42,831 nucleotides of DNA. It comes from CAZGCA01 sp964524145. Its GTDB lineage: Bacteria; Hydrogenedentota; CAZGCA01. The stretch spans positions 1 through 42,831 of the forward strand of contig CAZGCA010000055.1 in assembly GCA_964524145.1 (NCBI GenBank), given 5' to 3'. Each line of letters opens with the position of its first letter. Position 1 is the first letter of the stretch. Below the pieces are notes generated by a model that did no database searches, had not been told where the DNA came from, and was given only the letters and a program-made list of their open reading frames with translations. Below are positions 33,191-41,260 of the stretch, one piece after another. The position numbers were made by a program, and so were the translations under genes.

Positions 33191-34711
33191 CTACCCGCCG
33201 TCTCCACTTTCCGCCGGACGGACATAGATGGGATTGGAGTATATCCATGGTCTCAGCTTCTTGCCGAGATAGACGTGCGCCTCGATCCGGTACGTTCCCG
33301 GTTCGCTCACTCTGTATGAGACGTGACGCGCGTCGGTCCAGGTCTCGACAGTCTTCCCGTTCCTCACCACGTATATCCTGCACAACGCCGGCGTAACCAC
33401 CTCGAGCCGCAGGCCGAGCGAGTGCTCGATCTCGTCGCCCATGACGGCCATATCGCCGTCTTCGTTCCTCGCCACGAAGGTAAAGCCCCGCGACGGCGCG
33501 AGCCAATCGAACGCAACGAACGCGTGCCCCCGCGCAAGCGCCTGCCAGAACTCCTCCTCCGTCTTCTTTTTGGCGAGTAGATGGGTGCTCACAAACCCGA
33601 AACTGCGCTCGTACGGGTCCATCTGCGCCCTGAATAGCTCCGTGCCGGGTTCGAGCGGTCCGGGCAACAACCGCAGGGCGGTCCGGAGCACCGGCCCCGC
33701 CTTGCGCCCGCGCAGCTCTTCGCCGCTACACTCGTACAGGCGCACCGTGCCGTCTTCGAGGTATTTCGCGTAGAATCCCACGTTGCTGTGCGCATCGTTT
33801 CCGGCTATCCCGACGACCTTCCGCTGCTCCGTCAGCTGGTCCCAGCAGGCGATCACCTCCGTCGGAACATCATAGAACGTCTCGTCCCACGTGATGAACG
33901 GGAATCGTTCGGCCGTCAACATCGTGCCGACAAATATCATGAGAAACTTCTTCCCGCCGATCCGCTCGTCGAGCAGGTCAGAATGTATGTTGTATATCTC
34001 CTGGCCCGTGAACCGTTGCAGGCCGGTGAGCTTGTAGGTCTCCTCCGGGTGTCCCACGAAGACCAGCCCGTCGTCCCCGATAACCTCGTCAATGAGCGCC
34101 TGCTGGACCGTCATACCCGCATCTACGGCCGCCTGTTGGTCCGCGGTTGGTCTGACACCTCTGGATCGGGCCACAGCGGAACCGGCTCGCCCCAGCGCCG
34201 TCCCTTCTTCCTTCGTCAAGATCACGGGCCGGGTGTCTTCCGGCCTGCGGAACGGCAACAGGCTGCCAGCCATCTCCGCGCCGGTGAAGAAGAAGACGCC
34301 GTCGTGCTCGCCGCGAGCGCCCTCCGTGAATATGCGGCCCTTCGGGTCCGGGTGGTCGGTCATGAATATGAAATGCACACCGGCTTCCCGAGCGCAACGG
34401 ACGATCTGCTCGATGGAGCCTTCGCTGTCGTGCGACAGATACGAGTGGGAATGGACGACACCTTTGAAATCCTCGTACCCGTCGTCCAGCTCGACTTCCT
34501 GCAAAGACGCCTGGAGCTCGATGATCGACCGTTCGATACGCGGGAAAAGGATGAGCCGGTTGTAAAACGCGCGCCACTCTGCGATGAGGAATGTCAGGAC
34601 GACAAGAAGGCAGAGCGTGGAGAAGACCTTTACGAGCCGCGAAAGACACCCTCCAAGCCGGCCCCGAGGCGGCCTCGATCTGTCCTTGTCACGACGTTCT
34701 TTTCGAAACAG
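33191..34711 (-). CDS. membrane-anchored PHP-domain hydrolase, apparently CTG-started
   Basis: The core is a PHP-domain phosphoesterase-like protein: VVHSHSYLSHDSEG, FMTDHPDPKG and GIAGNDAHSN hold the metal-binding His/Asp residues; a beta-rich C-terminal region (about 400-506) ends RPWIYSNPIYVRP. Substrate unknown. A conventional start would be TTG at 34504 (437 residues), but the frame stays open to 34711 and encodes an Arg-rich head plus a membrane helix (VFSTLCLLVVLTFLI). The only plausible initiator there is CTG at 34711, with GGAGGG 7 bases upstream. There is no ATG, GTG or TTG between the in-frame stop and 34504. I therefore list 506 residues with the catalytic domain outside the membrane; if TTG is used the protein would be cytoplasmic. 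Confidence 0.78.
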   Translation of the reverse strand: MFRKERRDKDRSRPPRGRLGGCLSRLVKVFSTLCLLVVLTFLIAEWRAFYNRLILFPRIERSIIELQASLQEVELDDGYEDFKGVVHSHSYLSHDSEGSIEQIVRCAREAGVHFIFMTDHPDPKGRIFTEGARGEHDGVFFFTGAEMAGSLLPFRRPEDTRPVILTKEEGTALGRAGSAVARSRGVRPTADQQAAVDAGMTVQQALIDEVIGDDGLVFVGHPEETYKLTGLQRFTGQEIYNIHSDLLDERIGGKKFLMIFVGTMLTAERFPFITWDETFYDVPTEVIACWDQLTEQRKVVGIAGNDAHSNVGFYAKYLEDGTVRLYECSGEELRGRKAGPVLRTALRLLPGPLEPGTELFRAQMDPYERSFGFVSTHLLAKKKTEEEFWQALARGHAFVAFDWLAPSRGFTFVARNEDGDMAVMGDEIEHSLGLRLEVVTPALCRIYVVRNGKTVETWTDARHVSYRVSEPGTYRIEAHVYLGKKLRPWIYSNPIYVRPAESGDGG

Positions 34712-34718
34712 TTGCTTT

Positions 34719-34724
34719 CCCTCC
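34719..34724 (-). promoter_or_regulatory. ribosome-binding site deciding the CTG start
   Basis: GGAGGG on the minus strand, 7 bases before the CTG at 34711-34709. There is no comparable site before the TTG at 34504. Confidence 0.6.
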
Positions 34725-34766
34725 GGAACACGAGACGGTGTTTACACTACTCGGAAGCGTTGAATA

Positions 34767-34795
34767 ACTTTACTGATCGGCGGGTTCTGTGTCAA
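34767..34795 (-). promoter_or_regulatory. promoter of the PHP-nucleotidyltransferase operon
   Basis: Perfect TTGACA (34795-34790), 17-base spacer and TAAAGT (34772-34767) on the minus strand; start near 34760. That leaves about 50 bases of leader before the CTG at 34711, which fits the long form of the PHP protein. Confidence 0.6.
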
Positions 34796-34870
34796 CCCCA
34801 GCCTCGACATCTGCGTAATGGGAATAGGATAGCTGCCTCACACCGGCATCGAGGCAAACGCTGCGATGGC

Positions 34871-34900
34871 TTGTAAAGCGTTCTTCAACGCTGATATAAT
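34871..34900 (+). promoter_or_regulatory. promoter of the PfkB-FGGY-DUF58 operon
   Basis: TTGTAA (34871-34876), 18-base spacer and perfect TATAAT (34895-34900). Leader about 158 bases. Confidence 0.55.
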
Positions 34901-35064
34901 CTGGCACGGATTCGGTAAAGGGAGCAAGTCAGCGGAAATGCGGACTGGCGCACAATCTCCGGGCTGTATGGCGACGGCGGAGCGGGACTCGTTCGGTGGA
35001 TCGTGTTCGTAGCCGACGGTTCCCGGGCGCTTCTCGATAGTAACACACGCGGGGAATACCGCAG

Positions 35065-35976
35065 TTGAAACGTACGTTGATAGCCACAATCGGTAATCCC
35101 GTCTACGACATCATCGAGACGCGGGGAATACGGACTCCCGAGCGGATCCTATCCGGCTGCGCGACCAACGCCGCCATAACGCTCGCGAAACTCGGGACGA
35201 AGGCACTGACAGTCGGCAACGTGGGCCGGGATTTCGTCTCGCATTTCGACAAAATGATGGCGCAGAACGGGGTGCTGACCCGGATGCGGGAGTGCGACCT
35301 TTCCGCGGGTTTCGAGGTTCTGCACGGTGAGGACGGACAGAGGCTGCTCAAGGCGATCGGTCCTGCCGAACCGCTTACGCGCCTGCCCGAGGATCTCTTC
35401 GGCGCCGAGGTCGTCATATTCGGCCCGATACTCGGCGAGATACCTCTCGAGATGATCGATACGGTCAAGGAACGGTGTCCCGCGCAGCTTATACTCGACC
35501 CCCAGGGATTCGTTCGCCGTCCGTTCGAGAACAACATCGTCAAGGGATGGCGGCACCCCGAGATAGAGTCTATCGTGTCGAAGTTCGACATCGTCAAGCC
35601 GAGCGAGGAGGAGGCGCTTACGATGACCGGTCTCGACGCGCGCGAGCGCCCGGAGGAGGTGCTGCGCATGATCCACTCCTGGGGCTGCAAAATCGCCATA
35701 GTCACGCTCGCAGAGAAGGGGTCGGTCATCTACGACGGCGAGAAAACGTACACTATTCCGGCATACGCGGTCGATGCTGTCAACCCGACGGGTGCCGGCG
35801 ACTGCTACGCGGCAGGATTCGCGTTCAAGATGCTGCAAAGCACGGGCCTCTACGAGACAGGCTGTTTCGCGTCCGCTGTGGCATCGATCCGCGTCCAACA
35901 TACCGGTCCCGACGCGCCCATCTCGCTTGAAGAGTCCGAGCGGCGTACACGGTTGCTGCTCAAGCACGGTGGCTGA
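35065..35976 (+). CDS. PfkB-family sugar kinase
   Basis: Phosphorylates a sugar or nucleoside with ATP; substrate unknown. 303 residues from TTG at 35065, with GGGGA about 10 bases upstream. The N-terminal IGNPVYDII and SGCATNAAITLAKLGTKA blocks bind substrate. The C-terminal signature NPTGAGDCYAAGF carries the anion-hole glycines and catalytic base D246. VKPSEEEALTMTG is the usual mid-domain motif. The lid differs from ribokinase and fructokinase enough that I would not name a substrate. It is followed 45 bases later by an FGGY kinase, an uncommon pairing of two kinase folds. Confidence 0.9.
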   Translation: MKRTLIATIGNPVYDIIETRGIRTPERILSGCATNAAITLAKLGTKALTVGNVGRDFVSHFDKMMAQNGVLTRMRECDLSAGFEVLHGEDGQRLLKAIGPAEPLTRLPEDLFGAEVVIFGPILGEIPLEMIDTVKERCPAQLILDPQGFVRRPFENNIVKGWRHPEIESIVSKFDIVKPSEEEALTMTGLDARERPEEVLRMIHSWGCKIAIVTLAEKGSVIYDGEKTYTIPAYAVDAVNPTGAGDCYAAGFAFKMLQSTGLYETGCFASAVASIRVQHTGPDAPISLEESERRTRLLLKHGG

Positions 35977-36021
35977 ACGTCAGCGCGTTCCCAACAGGTC
36001 CCTGAATGGCAGGAAGCGGCG

Positions 36022-37584
36022 ATGGCAGACTTCCTTCTCGGTTGCGACGTAGGCACGACAAGCACCAAGACCGTCGTTATCGACGACGAGGGAACGGTGC
36101 TGGGCACCGGCTATGCCGACTATCCGCTCGAGACGCCGCGACCGGGCATCGCCGAGCACGACCCCGAGCTGTATTGGCGGGCGGTCTGCTCGACCGTAGC
36201 TGAAGCGTTATCCAGTGCGCACGTCAACCCTCGCGAGATCCGCGCCATCGGTCTCAGCGCCCTTTCTCCAGCCTGCATTCTGGTCGACCGCGACCTCAAC
36301 CCGCTTCAAAAGGCCCACATCTGGATGGACCGGCGCGGTACCGAGGAAGCCGAGTTCGTCAAGAGGACCCTTGGACTCGAGACGGTACACGCCGTCTCGG
36401 GCAACACCGTCGACCCGTTCTACGCTGCCGTCAAACTGCTCTGGGAGAAACGGAACCGGCCCGATTTGTACGACAAGACGTTCAAGTTCCTTACCGCATC
36501 GGACTATCCTGTGCTGAAACTCACCGGAAAAGCCGTCACGGACCTGTCGAGCGCATCGGTCATCGGCATCGTATTCGATATCAGGAAACGCGAGTGGGAC
36601 TGCGACCTTATTGAAGCACTCGGTCTGGCTCCCGAGAAGTTCCCGGAACCCTACCCGTCCGACGCGGTGGTTGGCGAAGTAACGCGCGAAGCCGCTGACG
36701 CAACGGGGCTCGTAGCGGGCACGCCCGTTGTGGCGGGAACCGTCGACTGCATGGCCGCGTGCGTCGCCGAGGGCACGGTGAGCGAAGGGAGCGCATCGCT
36801 GGTGATGGGCACCGGCGGCAGCCTCGCCGTCGTACACCGCGGCACAGCGTTTCCACCGGAGATGGTGAACCTGGTACACGCGGCCGATTCCGCGGGGACC
36901 TACATCACGGTCGCGGCGTACTCGACGACGGCGGCCTTGTTGAAATATTTCCGCGACAACTTCGCCGGGTACGAGTTGGCCGAAGCGGAACGTACCGGCA
37001 AAGACGTCTATGACATCATGACCGAGGAAGCGAGCCGTGTACGCCCGTGTTCGGACGGTATGATAGTGCTGCCGTATTTCATGGGCGAACGCAGCCCCGT
37101 CTGGGACCCGTATGCCCGGGGCACCATCTTCGGCATGTCGCTGGCGCACACACGGGCGCACCTTATCCGCGCCATGATGGAAGGGGTCGCGTTCGGCGTC
37201 CGGCAAACGCACGAGATCATGAAGGAAGCCGGCATCGAGGTGAGGTTGCCGATAACTCTCAGCGAAGGCGGTGCCCGCAGCCGGCTCTGGCGCCAGATAA
37301 TCTGCGATGTGTGCGATGTAACGGGAGCATATCTTGCCGGGTCGCACGGCGCGCCGTACGGCGACGCCATAATAGCGGGCGTGGGCGCCGGTGTGCTGCC
37401 GGGTTACGAGGTTGCGGAGGAGTGGCGCGAGGTCACCGAGATAAGAACACCGGATGCCGAAACCCGGACGGTCTACGATAGGTTCTATCCGATTTATTTG
37501 GAGCTGTACAAGCAGTTGAAACCCAGTTTCCGTGCGCTGGCGAATGCTGCGGAATCCTCCGGCAACGTGCGGGAGCAAAGCTAG
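36022..37584 (+). CDS. FGGY-family carbohydrate kinase (xylulokinase-like)
   Basis: 520 residues with the actin-like ATPase fold. The phosphate-1 loop GCDVGTTSTKTVV (8-20), the substrate-region IWMDRRGTEEAE, GTVDCMAACVAEG with the catalytic Asp, GTGGSLAVV (phosphate 2), ERSPVWDPYARG and the adenosine motif SEGGARSRLWRQI are all visible. Overall it resembles xylulokinase-type members, which phosphorylate pentuloses, but the family also covers glycerol, gluconate, ribulose and other polyols. ATG at 36022. It precedes DUF58 by one base, so sugar phosphorylation genes and the DUF58 pair are probably on one transcript. Confidence 0.92.
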   Translation: MADFLLGCDVGTTSTKTVVIDDEGTVLGTGYADYPLETPRPGIAEHDPELYWRAVCSTVAEALSSAHVNPREIRAIGLSALSPACILVDRDLNPLQKAHIWMDRRGTEEAEFVKRTLGLETVHAVSGNTVDPFYAAVKLLWEKRNRPDLYDKTFKFLTASDYPVLKLTGKAVTDLSSASVIGIVFDIRKREWDCDLIEALGLAPEKFPEPYPSDAVVGEVTREAADATGLVAGTPVVAGTVDCMAACVAEGTVSEGSASLVMGTGGSLAVVHRGTAFPPEMVNLVHAADSAGTYITVAAYSTTAALLKYFRDNFAGYELAEAERTGKDVYDIMTEEASRVRPCSDGMIVLPYFMGERSPVWDPYARGTIFGMSLAHTRAHLIRAMMEGVAFGVRQTHEIMKEAGIEVRLPITLSEGGARSRLWRQIICDVCDVTGAYLAGSHGAPYGDAIIAGVGAGVLPGYEVAEEWREVTEIRTPDAETRTVYDRFYPIYLELYKQLKPSFRALANAAESSGNVREQS

Positions 37585-37585
37585 C

Positions 37586-38890
37586 ATGAAAGTCCCGAAG
37601 CCCGCCGACCTGAAATGGTTCCTGGCCGCCGCGCTCATACTTGCCGTCGCGTTCGCGCTGAAAGCCGGTCTGATAGCCTACGCGATGTACGCGCTGCTTG
37701 CCGTGCTCGTTCTGTCGCGGTTGATGACGTATCTCTGGCTGTCGGGCATAGAGTGTACGCGCGAGCTTGACCGCAGCGAGATGAACATCGGCGACGAGGT
37801 CGCGGTCATCGCCACGGTGAAGAACACGCGCCCGTGGCCGATACCGTGGCTGTTTATCGAGGAGACGATACCCGAGAAATGCCCGGTCCGCGGCGACCGC
37901 GCAAAGCTGGTGATGCTGATGCCGGAACAGACCACAACGCTGCTGTACCAGGTGAGGTTCAACCAGCGCGGGTACTACCAAATCGGTCCGCTGGTCATGG
38001 AAAGCGGCGACGTCTTCGGGCTGTACAGGCGGTTCAAGCTGGGCAAGTCGCGCGAATACGTGACGGTGTATCCCCATGTCCACGTGATCAGCGAGTTCCA
38101 GATCGGCGCACGCCGTCCGCAGGGGAGCGTCAGGTTCGCGAACAGAATCTACGAGGACCCGACACGCATACGCGGGGTGCGCGAGTATGTATCGGGCGAC
38201 AGCCTCCGGCGCATACATTGGAAGGCGTCCGCAGCGACGGGCCGCTGGCAGAGCAAGGTCTACGAGCCGTCCCGGGTGATAGGGGCGACGGTGGCGCTCG
38301 ACTTTCACGTGGACGGCTACAGGGGCAAGGTGTGGTGGCAACGGTCCGAGTTGGCGGTGACGACGGCCGCGTCGCTCGCGTACTACATCTTCCAGGCACG
38401 CGAACAGATCGGGTTTTTCACCAACGGCCGCGACGCAGCCGAACGGGCGGGTGCGAGAAGAATGGCAGCCACCACAGTGACCCGGGAGACGGCGCATCAT
38501 GTCGCGTCGCTCAAGGAGCGGATGGACCAGTTGCGCCCGTTCCAGGTCGAGACGCGCCGGAGCGAGGCGCAGGGGCTCAGGATACTCGAATCGCTCGCGC
38601 GGGCCGAGCTTACCGACGGGCTCACGATAGACCGGATGCTGGTTTCGGAAACCGAGCACATTCGGCGCGATGCGGCGCTCCTTGTTGTGGTGCCGGCGGT
38701 AACGCCGGAGCTCGAGCTCGCGTTCGCCATGCTGAAAAGCTCGGGGTTCTCGATCACCGTCTTCGTCATAATGAACCAGGAAGAGTTCGTTCGGGTTGAA
38801 GCGATGCTCGCGTCCGACGGGATAGAGGTGTTCCACGTCGAGCGCCCGACGGACCTGCGCGAAATCGTGACGGGAAAGGTCTACATGTGA
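37586..38890 (+). CDS. DUF58 domain protein
   Basis: 434 residues from ATG at 37586 (GGGAG upstream). Two membrane helices at the start (about 11-30 and 32-50) are followed by a beta-rich domain and the hallmark DUF58 segment IRGVREYVSGDSLRRIHWKASA (about 195-216), then a von Willebrand A-like C-terminal half. DUF58 proteins usually form operons with a MoxR AAA+ ATPase and a transglutaminase and are thought to act in chaperone-like assembly of metal or envelope complexes. Here no MoxR gene precedes it; an FGGY kinase does, 1 base away. It overlaps the DUF4129-like gene by 4 bases (GTGA). Confidence 0.9.
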   Translation: MKVPKPADLKWFLAAALILAVAFALKAGLIAYAMYALLAVLVLSRLMTYLWLSGIECTRELDRSEMNIGDEVAVIATVKNTRPWPIPWLFIEETIPEKCPVRGDRAKLVMLMPEQTTTLLYQVRFNQRGYYQIGPLVMESGDVFGLYRRFKLGKSREYVTVYPHVHVISEFQIGARRPQGSVRFANRIYEDPTRIRGVREYVSGDSLRRIHWKASAATGRWQSKVYEPSRVIGATVALDFHVDGYRGKVWWQRSELAVTTAASLAYYIFQAREQIGFFTNGRDAAERAGARRMAATTVTRETAHHVASLKERMDQLRPFQVETRRSEAQGLRILESLARAELTDGLTIDRMLVSETEHIRRDAALLVVVPAVTPELELAFAMLKSSGFSITVFVIMNQEEFVRVEAMLASDGIEVFHVERPTDLREIVTGKVYM

Positions 38891-40725
38891 GCGCGTTGAA
38901 ATCAAGAGCGCCGCTGCCCAGGCGGGTCGAGAAGACGCTGGCCGATTTTGCGCTCGACATCTTCATCCCTTTGTGCGTGATGCTTCTCGTCGGCAGCGTT
39001 GTCTACTTCTTGATTGACGTCCGGTCGGCCTACATTGCGGGCGCCACGCGGCTCCTGAAGTACATCTGCTTCCTGTACGTGATGGGCGCAGTTCTCATCA
39101 ACAGGATCCGCGCAAGCCAGGCATACGACGAACGCCATATCGTTTACGGCGTTGGGCTCGCGCTCGCGATCATACTGTTTATGTTCGTCTTCTCTTCGAA
39201 GCGCGGTTCCGTGGCGGGAGGGCCCGGTCCCGGCCTGGGAACGCAACTCTTCTTCAACCTTGCCATCGTCGGCGTGATATGGTGGGCTGCGGACAGGATC
39301 ACCCGCGAGTGCGCTGCCGAAGATGCCGGCGACCAGAGCTCCGGCAGCGGGATACTCACCGCTATTCGGACCCGGCCGTGGCGAAAAGCAGCGCGCGCCA
39401 AACCGGAACCCGGAACGCCGGCCAGACCCTTGCTGGGAACACTCAAACCGAGCAAGCCTGAATCCGAGGTGCGGGCGCTGCCGTCTCTCATTGCACCGCC
39501 CGAGCTGGTTCACGAAGACGAGGAAGAAGGCGAGGTCGAGCCCGGCGCTGCAGAAAAGGGTGTCGAGAAGAAGGAGAAGACACCTCAACGTCTGAGCCGC
39601 AAGCATCAAGGGGTATCTGCCATCTACTTCTCGATATTTGCGCTGCTGCTCTTCGGCGTTGGACAGATAATGATCCCGCAGACAAGCGAGGCTGTGCTGA
39701 GAAACACGTTGCTGTGCATGATATCCTACGTCTTCAGCGCGCTCGCGTTGCTCATGATGACGAGCCTGCACGGGCTGCGCCGGTACGTTCGCAGACGTAA
39801 GGTGAAGGTCCCGGTCTCCATAGGCCTGTTCTGGCTGGCAATCGGGGCCGTCGCAATTCTCGTCGTCATCGTCGGGACGGACTTCATCCCGCGACCGATG
39901 CAGGCAGGCTCGCGTATCGTCGATCAGTTGGAGCTCGCGGCCGAAGGCACGACACGTTCCGGTCAGGACAAGGTTCCCGGACTGCAGGACCGGTACACGG
40001 AAAGCGGCCGCTCGTCGCGCGAAGTCGAGCGTGGAGAGTCCGCCGAGGGAGAGGAGACGGAATCCGAAGAAGGCCGGTCCGAAGGCCGCGGGAAAGAAGG
40101 CGAGGCCCCGGAAACGAGCGCGATATCCGAGATGCTGCAGAAGGTGCCGGGCGCGGAGACGGCATCGAAACTGTTGAAGTACGTCGCCATAGCTATCGTC
40201 GCGCTCTTCGCTCTGTACATGGCGTTTCGCACAGTTATCCTGCTGCTGCGGCTCATGAGCCGTATTGGCCGGAACAGTTCCGGGATGCTGGGCGTATTGT
40301 CGAGGTTCTTTGGCCGGATGGCGTCGGCGTTGTCCGGCCTGTTCAAACCGCGCGGACCGAAGACGCCCAAACCAAAACGCAGACGTATCAGGAAAGACGA
40401 AGCGCTTTCTGTCCGGTTTCGCAACCCGTTTGCCGGTGTCGAGGGAGCCAAGATGACGCCCGCAGAGATTGTCAGGTACAGTTTCGACGCGTTGGCGGCT
40501 CTCGCGGCCGACATAGGATGCCCGAGACAGGACGAGGAGACAGCGTTCGAGTTCGTTCACCGGTTGCCGCCCCAACTGCAAAGCATCGGCCCGCAGACGG
40601 CGTACGTTGCGCAACTCTACACCATCTCAGAATACTCGACGTTCGAGATAAGCCGTGACCACGTCGAGTCCCTGCGCGAGTTCTGGACCAACTTCGAGTC
40701 CGCCGTCAAAAGCGCGCTGAAGTAG
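38887..40725 (+). CDS. multi-spanning membrane protein with DUF4129-like C-terminus
   Basis: 612 residues from GTG at 38887. About eight membrane segments: four near the N-terminus (about 23-45, 54-72, 86-103, 117-135), a polar charged stretch (about 140-240, rich in Pro/Glu), three in the middle (about 242-345), a Glu/Ser-rich loop (about 350-415) and one at about 430-455. The C-terminal soluble part (about 520-612), with DEETAFEFVHRLPPQL and YTISEYSTFEISRDHVESLREFW, resembles the DUF4129 domain that ends DUF58/transglutaminase-linked proteins. The transglutaminase domain itself is missing. It is coupled to DUF58 by overlap and is the last gene of the operon. The assignment is based on motifs and position. 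Confidence 0.72.
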   Translation: MSALKSRAPLPRRVEKTLADFALDIFIPLCVMLLVGSVVYFLIDVRSAYIAGATRLLKYICFLYVMGAVLINRIRASQAYDERHIVYGVGLALAIILFMFVFSSKRGSVAGGPGPGLGTQLFFNLAIVGVIWWAADRITRECAAEDAGDQSSGSGILTAIRTRPWRKAARAKPEPGTPARPLLGTLKPSKPESEVRALPSLIAPPELVHEDEEEGEVEPGAAEKGVEKKEKTPQRLSRKHQGVSAIYFSIFALLLFGVGQIMIPQTSEAVLRNTLLCMISYVFSALALLMMTSLHGLRRYVRRRKVKVPVSIGLFWLAIGAVAILVVIVGTDFIPRPMQAGSRIVDQLELAAEGTTRSGQDKVPGLQDRYTESGRSSREVERGESAEGEETESEEGRSEGRGKEGEAPETSAISEMLQKVPGAETASKLLKYVAIAIVALFALYMAFRTVILLLRLMSRIGRNSSGMLGVLSRFFGRMASALSGLFKPRGPKTPKPKRRRIRKDEALSVRFRNPFAGVEGAKMTPAEIVRYSFDALAALAADIGCPRQDEETAFEFVHRLPPQLQSIGPQTAYVAQLYTISEYSTFEISRDHVESLREFWTNFESAVKSALK

Positions 40726-40748
40726 GGACGAGTCTACGCGCCGATGGA

Positions 40749-40948
40749 CACCCTCAAAACAAGTTTGAGGGTGGCATCCGCGCTCGAGGTGGCACGGGCT
40801 TCCAGCCCGTGATTCATGGGCGGCTCCCTGAAGGGGAGCGATTTGAATAGCCGCAGGTGCAACCTGCGGAACGAGGCACAAGTCGTCCAACCCTGAAAGG
40901 GTTGAATGCGGCCAACCCGGCGGAGCTGCCTCCGCTCCGCTGGAGCGG
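40749..40948. repeat. array of six distinct short hairpins
   Basis: In order: CACCCTCAAA/TTTGAGGGTG (40749-40773), CACGGGCT/AGCCCGTG (40793-40811), GCTCCC/GGGAGC (40823-40839), CCGCAGGT/ACCTGCGG (40851-40869), CAACCCT/AGGGTTG (40888-40904) and CCGCTCC/GGAGCGG (40932-40948). Loops are 3-5 bases. The style matches the cluster at 5888-5970. Confidence 0.75.
40894..40948 (+). repeat. 55-base direct repeat, left copy beside the gap
   Basis: Identical base for base to 41049-41103. It begins TGAAAGGGTTGAATGCGG and ends with GGAGCGG at the last base before the N run. Confidence 0.9.
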
Positions 40949-41048
40949 NNNNNNNNNNNNNNNNNNNNNNNNNNNNNNNNNNNNNNNNNNNNNNNNNNNN
41001 NNNNNNNNNNNNNNNNNNNNNNNNNNNNNNNNNNNNNNNNNNNNNNNN
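40949..41048. other. assembly gap (100 N)
   Basis: Exactly 100 undetermined bases, a conventional length for a scaffold gap of unknown size. The flanking 55-base identity suggests the true distance may be zero or negative. Confidence 0.97.
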
Positions 41049-41103
41049 TGAAAGGGTTGAATGCGGCCAACCCGGCGGAGCTGCCTCCGCTCCGCTGGAG
41101 CGG
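41049..41103 (+). repeat. 55-base direct repeat, right copy beside the gap
   Basis: Exact copy of 40894-40948, starting at the first base after the N run. A further short piece of the same unit, CTCCGCTGGAGCGG, recurs at 41239-41252. Confidence 0.9.
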
Positions 41104-41260
41104 AGCGTGGCCACGTCATCGCAGGCAAAGATCTCGAGCACCTTCGAGATTGCCACGTCGGTCGCAAGCTCCCTCCTCGCAACGACGGTTGTGGCTGGGT
41201 TAGGTACTCCTGACCACACACCCTTCCGTGATCGCGAACTCCGCTGGAGCGGGGCGCGGG

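Larger units (their letters stand above)
34712..35064. other. divergent intergenic region with two promoters and a possible structured leader
   Basis: 353 bases without a gene between the PHP protein and the PfkB kinase. Promoters point both ways. The plus-strand leader from about 34907 to 35064 is 158 bases, G+C-rich and full of potential pairings (for example AGTCAGCGG... with ...GCGGACTGG). I could not match it to a known riboswitch. Confidence 0.45.
40726..41260. repeat. palindrome-rich repeat region around an assembly gap
   Basis: 535 bases with no gene between a DUF4129-like stop and the GH4 stop. It holds at least six different small inverted repeats in a row (listed in the next entry), a 100-base N run, a 55-base exact direct repeat on both sides of it, and at 41104-41230 a degenerate element resembling the widespread interspersed GATTGCCACGTCGG...CCTCCTCGCAACGAC repeat in two opposite half-copies. 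Confidence 0.75.

Noticed and set aside
34937..34990. ZTP riboswitch
   Set aside because: Only ACTGGCG and a following CA resemble the consensus; the second conserved half is absent.
36208..37638. A 476-codon antisense frame opposite the FGGY kinase
   Set aside because: FGGY motifs on the plus strand are unambiguous; the antisense product is compositionally biased.
38902..40614. A 570-codon antisense frame opposite the DUF4129-like gene
   Set aside because: It is a shadow frame; the plus-strand frame has proper membrane segments and overlaps DUF58 by GTGA.
40749..40948. CRISPR array
   Set aside because: The hairpins are different from each other, without constant repeats or spacers of uniform length, and no cas genes are present.
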